A stretch of 43,400 nt of DNA from a virus. The DNA is taken from positions 1 to 43,400 of the IMG/VR virus record IMGVR_UViG_3300047557_001944. The stretch is one strand, 5' to 3'. The notes under the pieces were generated by a model that saw only the letters and a program-made list of their open reading frames with translations, ran no database searches and was not told where the DNA came from. Of this stretch, positions 7,831-15,500 are shown in pieces. Each line of letters begins with the position of its first letter. Within the stretch, counting starts at the first letter, position 1. A program made the translations under genes and the position numbers.

Positions 7831-9779
7831 TATTAGAGCAGAGTTTAATAGACCCACATTTTATTGGTAGAGATGGATTTAGATGGTTCATCGGACAAAT
7901 ACCAGCTGGAAACTCTGTATCAGAAGGAAGATGTAAAGTAAGAATTTTTGGTTATCATCCAGGTGATGCTCAAATTAAAGACAAAGATTTACCTTGGGCA
8001 CATATATTAGTTCCACCATCATTTGGAAGTGGTGCTGGATACTGTGGAACTAATATTAATGTTCAACCTGGGACATACGTATTTGGTTTCTTTATTGATG
8101 GCGATGATGCACAGCAACCAGTTATTGTTGGTGCTTTCTATGATGATCCAAGATTCTTTAATGCCAAATCTCAAGATACTTATAATAAAGTATTGAATGC
8201 GGGAACATCATCGTTCAATCCATTTTATGGTGTTCCACCTAGAAATAGTTGGGTTACAGAATCAGATACTAGTAAAGGTACAAACTCATCTAAAAGAACA
8301 GATGTTAAGGGTTCTGTTGGGGTAGGTAGCACATCAGTATCGAGCGTAGGAAAGAAAAAGACAACTAATAATGTAATTATTGATGTTCCAACTTCTTGCA
8401 CAAGTGGTAAGAAAAAGTTTAATAAAATGCAGAGGGCATTAATAAAACTTATAGAATTTTTAAATACACTCCAAGTAATAAATGATGTTTACATCAACCC
8501 TGCATTAAACACTATTGCCAATATTGGTGAAGAAGTTAAGAAGGTGGCACAGATAATCGGTGATATTATTATTGGAACTATGAGAGGTATTGCCAAAAGA
8601 ATAGTAGATGAAATTTATGAAAAATTAACTGGATTCTTTGGAACTCCTGGAATTCCACCAGCAGTAAAACTTACTACGAGGACAGCAGTAGAAAAAGTTA
8701 TTGATGGTATTCTTTGTGCTTTTGAAAAAATATTAAATCGTGTGATTAAATTTGTATTCGATTTTCTAATGAGAATTGTTAATGATATTATTTCTTTCCC
8801 TGTATGTGCAGTAGAGTCTTTAGTTGGTGAACTTGTCGGTGCAGTATCTAATGCAATTGATGAAGCAATTGGTCCACTTCTTAGTCAGATAACATCTTTA
8901 ATTGGTGGAACTATTGGAACTGTAATGAGTTATGTTGGTCAAGCACTTTCAATTGCCAAATCAGCACTTGCATTCTTATCTTGTGAAGAAATATCTTGTT
9001 ATGAGGGATATGATTATCAAGCAAATAAAGGATGGATACCAAACTCTGATCCTAATTTCCAGAGGGCATTAGGTTTTGCAAAGGCATCTTCTATATCTAA
9101 TTTAACATCAGGAATATCAACAGCAGCAAGTTCTTGGTTGGGTTCAGTTGGAGTTGGAGAAAATTCTTCACCTTATGGACTGGAAGGTGGTTCTTGTAAT
9201 GCAAATGTCATTATTTGTGGATTACCAAACGTAACCATATTTGGTGGCGGTGGTTCTGGTGCAACAGCATCCGCAATCGTTGATGCAGCATCACAAGTAA
9301 TGGGATATCTAATAACTTCTCAGGGAAGTGGTTATACAGACCTTCCGTTTATTTCAATTGATAGTGGTGGTTGTTCTGATGCTGGAGGTGCTATAGGGCA
9401 GGCTGTTATTAATGATTCGGGACAAGTAACTTCAATTATTCCAATTCAAACTGGAAGTGGATATGGTGGACAATCAGATTATACTGGATCAGTAAACTAT
9501 GTTTATATTGAAAATACTGGAATAGGATATACTTCTGGAGACACAATTACTGTTGGAGATAGTGGAGCAGTTCTTACTCCATCTTTAGATCCATCCGGAA
9601 GAATTATTTCCATTAGAGTTGATGATCCTGGATCTGGAATTACTCAGTATCCAGAAGTTGAAATAAATACTCAAAGTGGATATGGTGCTGTACTAAAACC
9701 AGTTCTATCCTTTACTCCTGTTGGAATAGCATCGGTTGGAGTAGCAAAAACAACTATTGTATATTGCTCTGAAAAATAA
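7827..9779 (+). CDS. 5: gp5-like hub spike protein, OB-fold, without lysozyme domain
   Basis: This 650-aa protein starts with an OB-fold domain (residues about 10-105: FRWFIGQIP, CKVRIFGYHP, GTYVFGFFIDGDDAQQPVIVGAFYDDP) typical of gp5/VgrG-type spike proteins. A long helical, partly hydrophobic middle follows (about 195-390). Residues about 470-640 carry several strand-rich units with GSGYT, GSGYG, GIGYT and GSGIT turns. No T4-lysozyme-like domain is visible. The helical middle takes the place of the lysozyme of T4 gp5, and hydrolase domains sit in two upstream hub genes instead. The beta-helical spike that ends T4 gp5 appears as the next separate gene. The stop overlaps the next ATG (TAATG). 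OB-fold assignment is fairly secure; the role of the helical part is unknown. Confidence 0.72.
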   Translation: MILEQSLIDPHFIGRDGFRWFIGQIPAGNSVSEGRCKVRIFGYHPGDAQIKDKDLPWAHILVPPSFGSGAGYCGTNINVQPGTYVFGFFIDGDDAQQPVIVGAFYDDPRFFNAKSQDTYNKVLNAGTSSFNPFYGVPPRNSWVTESDTSKGTNSSKRTDVKGSVGVGSTSVSSVGKKKTTNNVIIDVPTSCTSGKKKFNKMQRALIKLIEFLNTLQVINDVYINPALNTIANIGEEVKKVAQIIGDIIIGTMRGIAKRIVDEIYEKLTGFFGTPGIPPAVKLTTRTAVEKVIDGILCAFEKILNRVIKFVFDFLMRIVNDIISFPVCAVESLVGELVGAVSNAIDEAIGPLLSQITSLIGGTIGTVMSYVGQALSIAKSALAFLSCEEISCYEGYDYQANKGWIPNSDPNFQRALGFAKASSISNLTSGISTAASSWLGSVGVGENSSPYGLEGGSCNANVIICGLPNVTIFGGGGSGATASAIVDAASQVMGYLITSQGSGYTDLPFISIDSGGCSDAGGAIGQAVINDSGQVTSIIPIQTGSGYGGQSDYTGSVNYVYIENTGIGYTSGDTITVGDSGAVLTPSLDPSGRIISIRVDDPGSGITQYPEVEINTQSGYGAVLKPVLSFTPVGIASVGVAKTTIVYCSEK

Positions 9780-10324
9780 TGGCAAACGACGGATTAGTTT
9801 TTTACGATCGTGATTCTGGTGTTTTAATCATCGGAAAAGACGACCTTGATAGAGCAAGGGAAGTTCAATTATCAGCATCTTCTGGAGGAAGTTTAAAGTT
9901 TTTTGAGGATGGTGCATTTGAATTGATGGGTCAACCATCTGCACTTTTGGGGGATAATATTACTAGTCAGTCTCAGCACGGATTAAAGATATATTCAAAC
10001 GGAGATTTGAATATTGCTTCTAGGGGTAAAATTACATTAAGTGCTAGTCAAATTATTATTGAAGGCACTAGTGCAAAAGATGATGTTGTAATTAAAAACG
10101 AGAATGGTGGTATCAGAATTGAAGCAGAAAATAATCTAGGATTGAAAGGACAAAACGTAGCAGTATCCGCATCAAGAAATTGTGTGATTAGATCAAAAGG
10201 TAATGTGCATATTGTTGCAGAAAGTGGAGAAGTTTTTATTATAGAACCAAAGTCAAAATTAATTCCATCGGGTCCAATAGATATTTTAAATAGTGTATTA
10301 TCAGGTTTCGGAGGTTGGTTATAA
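9779..10324 (+). CDS. Beta-stranded spike/needle protein (gp5 C-terminal-like)
   Basis: This 181-aa protein is almost wholly made of short alternating strands (GLKIYSNGDLNIASRGKITL, SASQIIIEG, GGIRIEAENNLGLKGQNVAV, CVIRSKGNVHIVAES). This periodic GDLNI/GKITL/GNVHI pattern is typical of the intertwined triple-stranded beta-helix of gp5C and VgrG needles. Directly behind the OB-fold gp5-like gene, and coupled to it by a TAATG overlap, it is best read as the membrane-piercing spike encoded as its own polypeptide. It has a glycine-rich hydrophobic tail (SGFGGWL). No PAAR-type tip motif is recognised. The alternative is an unrelated small baseplate protein with beta-helical fold. Confidence 0.6.
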   Translation: MANDGLVFYDRDSGVLIIGKDDLDRAREVQLSASSGGSLKFFEDGAFELMGQPSALLGDNITSQSQHGLKIYSNGDLNIASRGKITLSASQIIIEGTSAKDDVVIKNENGGIRIEAENNLGLKGQNVAVSASRNCVIRSKGNVHIVAESGEVFIIEPKSKLIPSGPIDILNSVLSGFGGWL

Positions 10325-11025
10325 TGGCAGTTTTTAGTCAAGTATATTCTGGAGAACTTCACGTTGGTGCTGGAGTTATTCCACCAGTTTCAACTGCAAC
10401 TTTTGAACAGAGTTTGGATCCAACAAAACCATTCTCGATTCATAATTTTGGAATTCATCAGGGAGAGGGAGTTCAAAATCAGATCGGGTTATATAACGGT
10501 TTAGGGGTTTGGAATGAATTGGGTGTTTATAATGGAATAGGACAAGGAATTTTCCTGGGAGGTCATCAAGATGCTCAACCTTATTATGACAGTTCATCCC
10601 CCACAATAAATTATAGTTCTCCTGATGGAAATTTGTTTGGAAATTGGGTTTATAATGGATCAACAATTTGTGCTCCTTGTCCATCGGATGAAAGGGCAAA
10701 GACTAATGTGAAGGATTTGACCAATTGTTTGGATAAAGTTTTAAAACTAAGAGGAGTTTCTTTTGAATGGAATTCGGAAGTCGTTCCCCAAAAATCTTTA
10801 GCACAATCTTCTTCAATTGGACTTATCGCACAAGAAGTTGAAAAAGTAGTTCCTGAATTAGTAGTTGAAGAGAGGATAGAAAATCAAAACTTAAAGACTG
10901 TTGAGTATGGAAACTTAACTGCTTTACTTATTGAAGCAGTTCGTGAACAGCAATCCCAAATCGAGGAACTCAAGCAGACGGTCCAGGAACTGTCCAAAAG
11001 ACTTGACCAGGCACTCCAGGTGTGA
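10324..11025 (+). CDS. Structural protein with C-terminal S74 intramolecular chaperone
   Basis: The start is taken at the ATG in the TAATG overlap (10324), giving 233 aa; an earlier in-frame GTG adds three codons. Residues 1-115 are glycine/asparagine-rich with repeated turns (QGEGVQNQIGLYNG, GVWNELGVYNGIG), suggesting a compact beta fold. Residues about 120-233 are a peptidase S74 chaperone domain: SDERAKTNVK with the Ser-Asp cleavage site, [24 protein letters not shown], a TVEYGNLTALLIEAV helix and a terminal coiled coil. S74 domains trimerise fibre and spike proteins and then cut themselves off. Its position at the end of the hub operon suggests a trimeric tip or short fibre. The last 60 bases are visibly G/C-richer than the rest of the gene. 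Confidence 0.75.
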   Translation: MAVFSQVYSGELHVGAGVIPPVSTATFEQSLDPTKPFSIHNFGIHQGEGVQNQIGLYNGLGVWNELGVYNGIGQGIFLGGHQDAQPYYDSSSPTINYSSPDGNLFGNWVYNGSTICAPCPSDERAKTNVKDLTNCLDKVLKLRGVSFEWNSEVVPQKSLAQSSSIGLIAQEVEKVVPELVVEERIENQNLKTVEYGNLTALLIEAVREQQSQIEELKQTVQELSKRLDQALQV

Positions 11026-11031
11026 TAGACT
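11003..11031 (+). promoter_or_regulatory. Possible sigma70-type promoter (TTGACC / 17 / TAGACT)
   Basis: TTGACC at 11003-11008 matches five of six -35 bases. A 17-base spacer leads to TAGACT at 11026-11031, which matches four of six -10 bases. It lies at the end of the S74 gene and would serve the small protein gene and the tRNA. Confidence 0.35.
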
Positions 11032-11059
11032 GTATAGGTAAGCAACTGACCGAAACCCG

Positions 11060-11230
11060 ATGATGATTTCCCGTGAGCAACTCAACGAACTCAATCTTCT
11101 TCTTGAGGATGTTGCTTCTCACTATTGCGAAGAAAATATGGTGAGTGGTGAAACTTTCTGGACTTGTGTTGAGTGCTTTGCAACTGCTAAGGTTGCTGAA
11201 CTTAAAGGTGAATTGATTTATGATGGTTGA
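11060..11230 (+). CDS. Conserved-looking 56-aa protein of unknown function
   Basis: ATG ATG ATT at 11060 opens a 56-codon frame that ends in TGA at 11228-11230. The product starts MMISREQLNELNLLLEDVA and is acidic and helical. It contains two closely spaced cysteines in FWTCVECFATAKVAEL and a further Cys in HYCEEN; three cysteines do not make a clear zinc motif. Codon choice (CGT, CTC, GAG, frequent CTT) differs from the fibre genes around it and resembles the CobT-like gene at 40.6 kb. No strong Shine-Dalgarno is visible. The gene sits between the hub operon and a tRNA and may be read from the putative promoter at 11003. I do not recognise the family. Confidence 0.6.
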   Translation: MMISREQLNELNLLLEDVASHYCEENMVSGETFWTCVECFATAKVAELKGELIYDG

Positions 11231-11239
11231 CAATCTAAT

Positions 11240-11260
11240 GACCATCATGATATGATGGTC
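11240..11260 (+). terminator. Perfect 9-bp hairpin upstream of tRNA-Leu
   Basis: GACCATCAT and ATGATGGTC form an uninterrupted 9-bp stem with a three-base loop, ten bases after the small gene's stop and six bases before the tRNA. Only a short T-poor tail follows (TTATAAG). It may be a weak terminator, an mRNA-stabilising end or a processing signal for the tRNA 5' side. Confidence 0.5.
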
Positions 11261-11266
11261 TTATAA

Positions 11267-11351
11267 GTCACCTTGTCGGAATTGGTCTACGAAACGAACT
11301 TAAAATTCGTCGGGCGTAACGCCCTTGCGGGTTCGAGTCCCGCAGGTGACA
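11267..11351 (+). tRNA. tRNA-Leu (anticodon UAA)
   Basis: This 85-nt tRNA has a perfect 7-bp acceptor stem (GTCACCT with AGGTGAC) and discriminator A at 11351. Its anticodon stem is ACGAA/TTCGT with loop CTTAAAA (anticodon TAA at 11301-11303). It has the long type-II variable arm expected of leucine tRNAs (GGGCG TAA CGCCC) and a T-arm GCGGG TTCGAGT CCCGC. CCA is not encoded. It decodes UUA, a codon that is common in the AT-rich phage fibre genes. An HNH endonuclease gene follows directly. Confidence 0.95.
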
Positions 11352-11391
11352 TTTAAATAGTTCTAAATGACTATTAGATATATTGAACCAT

Positions 11392-11712
11392 ATGCCTTAT
11401 AAAGACAAAGAAAAACAAAAAGAATTTCAAAGACTCTGGGCTCAGAAAAAATACAATCAATCTGGAAAGAAAGGAGACGTATCTTTACAAAAAAGAAAGC
11501 AAATGGTTATAGATGCTAAAAGTGTTCCTTGTGCAAGATGTGGTCAAGAACATCCACATTATGTTATGGATTTGCATCATATAAATCCTGAAGAAAAGGA
11601 GGGAATGATAGGTTATTTTATAAAGTCTGGAAACTATAAGACTTTAAAAGAAGAAATTGATAAGTGTATATGCGTATGCGCTAACTGTCATCGTTATATC
11701 CATAATCAATAA
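11392..11712 (+). CDS. Free-standing HNH homing-type endonuclease
   Basis: The ATG at 11392 gives a 106-aa basic protein (MPYKDKEKQKEFQRLWAQKKY). A TTG three codons upstream is the less likely start. The C-terminal half has the HNH zinc-finger signature: CARCGQ near residue 42, MDLHHINPEEK near 57, and CVCANCHRYIH near 93-104. The HH pair acts as metal and general-base site, and the second CxxC completes zinc binding. Such endonucleases spread by cutting intron- or gene-less alleles near their own position, here next to tRNA-Leu. It resembles the HNH protein at 40263 in the CxxC...HH...CANCHR layout but is not a close copy. It ends 80 bases before the convergent virion gene. Confidence 0.85.
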   Translation: MPYKDKEKQKEFQRLWAQKKYNQSGKKGDVSLQKRKQMVIDAKSVPCARCGQEHPHYVMDLHHINPEEKEGMIGYFIKSGNYKTLKEEIDKCICVCANCHRYIHNQ

Positions 11713-11731
11713 AAGTCCTAATTTCAAAATT

Positions 11732-11781
11732 GACTTTTTGTTTCAAAAAAGGTCGAAAAAATTTTCGGCAAAAAAATTGCC
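11732..11781. terminator. Cluster of AT-rich hairpins between convergent genes
   Basis: Between the HNH stop and the end of the minus-strand gene are CGAAAA/TTTTCG (11754-11767) and GGCAA/TTGCC with an A5 loop (11767-11781). An imperfect GACTTTTTG/CAAAAA(A)GGTC pair lies just before them. Flanking A- and T-tracts would let these serve as weak bidirectional terminators. Confidence 0.4.
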
Positions 11782-11792
11782 TATAGGGTTTT

Positions 11793-12521
11793 TCACAACC
11801 ACTCATCATATGAAGGATTATTTAAGTAATTTATTACTGCTTGAGAGGAAGAGATTTGAGAATTAAGTTTATTCTTAGACTCTGTATAGGCATATTTCTG
11901 AAGTTGAAACTCAATTCGGTTATTTTTCAAAGTATTTACTATAGACAATAGATTATCTCTTTCCGACCTTTTGGTCGTTATTTGATTGGTTGCATTAGTT
12001 ATACTCGCAGCAAATCCAGAGCAAATTTCTTCAGTACACAAGAAACTAAAGCATTCTCCGATTAGTCCACGATAAGTACCAATTGAGACTTGTGATATAA
12101 AATTAATTGTTCCAATCCCTAAGTTTGAAGTAGTCAAATCTCCCTGAGATTCGGAGTAAGGATTTGGTGCAGTAAATCCATAAGTTTTATATTTTAAGTC
12201 GTCACGATATACAGTTGTAATTCCTGCTGTGGTTCCACATCCAGCAGAAGATGCTGCTTGACCCCAAGTTAATATTTGTTGCTGCAGATTTTTGATTTCA
12301 TTATTAATTTGAATGATTTTATTGTCTAAATTTTTAATTGGAACATCATAATTAGCAATAAGTTCATCTGGACCATATACTTTAATTGGAGTAGATCCAA
12401 CTCCTACGTTAATTGTATATCCTGCCTCTACTACTGATATTTGAGAAACTTGTTTTTGGGATAGTTCTATTCTCTGATTATAAAATTCAATAAGTGCTTC
12501 AGTTTGAGTGCTAATTGCCAT
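11793..12521 (-). CDS. Putative virion structural protein of unknown function
   Basis: This 242-aa protein has two long coiled-coil regions: residues about 10-95, ending IQINNEIKNLQQQILTW, and residues about 175-225, KRSERDNLLSIVNTLKNN. They flank a cysteine-containing central beta region (SAGCGTTAGITTVYRDDLKYKTYGFTAPNPYSESQG, ECFSFLCTEEICSGFAASI). The phrase VGVGSTPIKVYGPDE and the general style match the surrounding fibre and baseplate proteins, which suggests a virion part. It is the only minus-strand gene in this stretch and has its own half of a palindromic late promoter, diverging from the 1744-aa fibre gene. ATG at 12521; no strong ribosome site. I do not recognise a named family. Confidence 0.6.
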   Translation of the reverse strand: MAISTQTEALIEFYNQRIELSQKQVSQISVVEAGYTINVGVGSTPIKVYGPDELIANYDVPIKNLDNKIIQINNEIKNLQQQILTWGQAASSAGCGTTAGITTVYRDDLKYKTYGFTAPNPYSESQGDLTTSNLGIGTINFISQVSIGTYRGLIGECFSFLCTEEICSGFAASITNATNQITTKRSERDNLLSIVNTLKNNRIEFQLQKYAYTESKNKLNSQISSSQAVINYLNNPSYDEWL

Positions 12522-12544
12522 TATTCAAAGAAAACTAATAATCT

Positions 12545-12552
12545 TATTTATT
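12545..12552 (-). promoter_or_regulatory. Late promoter, minus-strand half (AATAAATA)
   Basis: On the minus strand AATAAATA matches the late -10 consensus in seven of eight bases and lies 23 bases before the ATG at 12521. It forms one arm of the 20-bp palindrome at 12543-12562. Confidence 0.5.
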
Positions 12553-12560
12553 GATAAATA
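12553..12560 (+). promoter_or_regulatory. Late promoter, plus-strand half (GATAAATA)
   Basis: GATAAATA matches the late consensus in seven of eight bases, 34 bases before the ATG of the 1744-aa gene, which has AAGGA (12580-12584) as ribosome site. It is the other arm of the palindrome. Confidence 0.6.
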
Positions 12561-12594
12561 AGACAGAAGAAGTATAATTAAGGATAATCTCCAA

Positions 12595-15500
12595 ATGCCT
12601 TTAGCGAGACTAGACAATCTATTAAAGAATCTTAATGGCAATATTCTTTATGTTGATCCGGCACAGTTAGATGCGACAGATTCTATTGACAATAGAGGAA
12701 ATTCTGCTATAAGACCATTCAAGACAATTCAAAGAGCATTACTGGAAGCAGTAAGATTTTCTTATGTTCAGGGTTCGAATAATGACCTTTTTGATCAAAC
12801 AACTATCTTAATATCTCCAGGCACTCACTATATTGATAACCGTCCTGGTTTTTATGTAGATGGAAATACCATTAAGACTTATGCTGGTTCAACATCTTCA
12901 ATACCAGAATTAAACCTTCAAAGTAACTTTGATATTACAGATTCTTTAAACGATTTATACAAATATAATAGTGCTGATGGTGGGGTTATTATTCCCAGAG
13001 GCGTTTCAATTGTAGCAAGTGACCTGAGGAAGACAAAAGTAAGACCTTTATATGTACCAAATCCAACAGATTCTTCAATTCCCAGAACAGCACTATTCAG
13101 ACTAACTGGTGCTTGTTACATTTATGGATTTACAATTTTTGATGGAGACCCTAATGGTAATGTATATTCAAACCCAACTTCTTCAATAAAAACTCCACCA
13201 AGTTATTCTCACCATAAATTAACCGCATTTGAATATGCAGATGGTAAAAACAAATATGTGAAGAATGGTGTAACATTAGATAAAACTGACCTTGAAATGT
13301 ATTATTACAAGGTTGCTAAAGGATATGGTCAAAACTCTGGAATTCCAGTAATTATTGATTGGGGAGTAAATTCGAGTCCAGATCTTTACCCAAATATTGA
13401 AGAAAATAGAATTGTAGGAGACTTAGGAAGAGGAACTATTGTAATATCAGATATTATTGCTGGTGATGGGATTTCCCAAAGTTCAAATATAGTTACTGTA
13501 ACAACTACATCTGAACACGGTCTATCTCCCTTTACTGCAATTCTAATTTCTGGAGTTGGTGATAATACTCAGCAAATAACAGAATATAATGGATCATTTA
13601 TAGTTGCTCAGGTAATAAGTTCAACTCAATTTACATATCGTCTACCAGACTCACCGGAATCTACATTAAATCCAGGATTTACTTCCGGAATTACCCCAAC
13701 AGTAACTACTGTTTCCGATACAGTATCATCAAGTTCACCATATGTATTCAACTGCAGCTTGAAGTCTGTTTATGGAATGAATGGTCTTCACGCTGATGGA
13801 TCTAAAGCAACAGGATTTAAGAGTATTGTAACTGCTCAATTTACCGGAATTTCTTTACAAAAAGACGATAGAGCATTTGTACTTTATAATGAAAGTTCTG
13901 GAACTTATAACGACCAAACTTCTTTCCCAAATCAATATCTTCATCAAAACTCAAGATCTGTCTATAAACCAGATTGGGAATCTTTCCACATAAAAGCTTC
14001 TAATGATGCTTTTATTCAGTGCGTTTCTATATTCGCTATTGGTTATTCAAAACACTTTGTTGCTGATAATGGTGGAGACCAAAGTATTACCAATTCCAAC
14101 AGTAATTTTGGTGCAATAGCATTATCATCGAGAGGATTTAAGGATTATCAATTAGAAAAAGATAATCACGCTTACATAACACATATCATACCACCAAAAG
14201 ATATTACTACTGAAGAAAGTAATATTAGATGTCTAAAGATTGATTCTGGGTTAACTACTTCGATTAACAATCCATCTAGAATATATCTAGATGGATATGA
14301 TAACTTCCTCGATCCCCCTACAGATATTTTCAGAAAGTATAAAGTAGGTGGAAAGAGTTCTGAGAGAATTTATATTGATTCTGATTCCAATTTTGCAACT
14401 GTATCTCCAAATTATAAATTGGAGTTTAATATATCTTCTATAGATACGACAAACAATTTAATTACCATACAAGAAACTGCTTTCACTGGGGTCTCTACTG
14501 GAATACAAACTTCTCAATCTGTTAGGATTACTAGTGAAAATGGTCTATTACCAGATGGAATAGAATCAGATAAAATCTATTTCATCAACTCTGCTACAGT
14601 AGGTGCCGCTTCAACTAATATAATTGGTATTTCTGAAAATTTATCAAATTCTACAGACTCGAATTCAACCGCTTTAATTGATATTAAGAATACTATAGGT
14701 GTTAGTTCTGGAAATTTAAAGATAGTAAGTAAGGTATCTGATAAATCTCCTGGTGATGTAGGTTCTCCATTCCAATTTGATTTCACAAATAATAATTGGT
14801 ATCTTTCTATTGAAAGTAAGCAATCATTTGTAAATCTATTGTCCACTATTTCAGATCCAGTTTTTTATATTAAGAGATTTATTGATAGTAGAAAATCAGA
14901 TGATAAACTTTATAGAGCTAGAGTAGTAATACCAAAGGAATCTGATAAGGCATCAGAATTATCAACTGGATTTATTATCCAAAGATCATCATCTGCTCTT
15001 ACTCAACAATTTAATTCATCTTCAACACTTTCTTCATTCTCTGAATCCAGAAATAGATCCAAAATTATAGATGCTTGGACAGTATCAGGAACTCCAAATA
15101 CTTGTTATATTGTAACAAAATATCCACATAAACTTAAAGTTGGAAGTAAGGTTAATATTTACAACTTGAAGAGTTCTAATGAACCAAGTCCTGTCGGTTT
15201 AGGAACTGGAACTGGATATAATGGATCTTATACGGTATCATTAGTAATTAATGAACTTACTTTTGCTTTCCAGACCACCAAGAATCCAGGAACTATTACA
15301 ACTATATCATCAAGTGTCTCAACTTGGTTAGATCAAAGAAATTGCTCTTCAACAACATATAGAGTTGCACCTTATACAATTTCAAATATTTCAACAGATT
15401 TACCTTATTTCACCTGTGAAGAACTAGCAAATGATTATCAAGTATATAAAATAAACACCATACAGTCTTACTCAGAAGATGTAACCGATGGAATTTATTA

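Noticed and set aside
11657-11866. A 69-codon plus-strand frame overlapping the HNH end and the convergent gene
   Set aside because: It starts inside the HNH zinc motif region in another frame and has no ribosome site or conserved feature.
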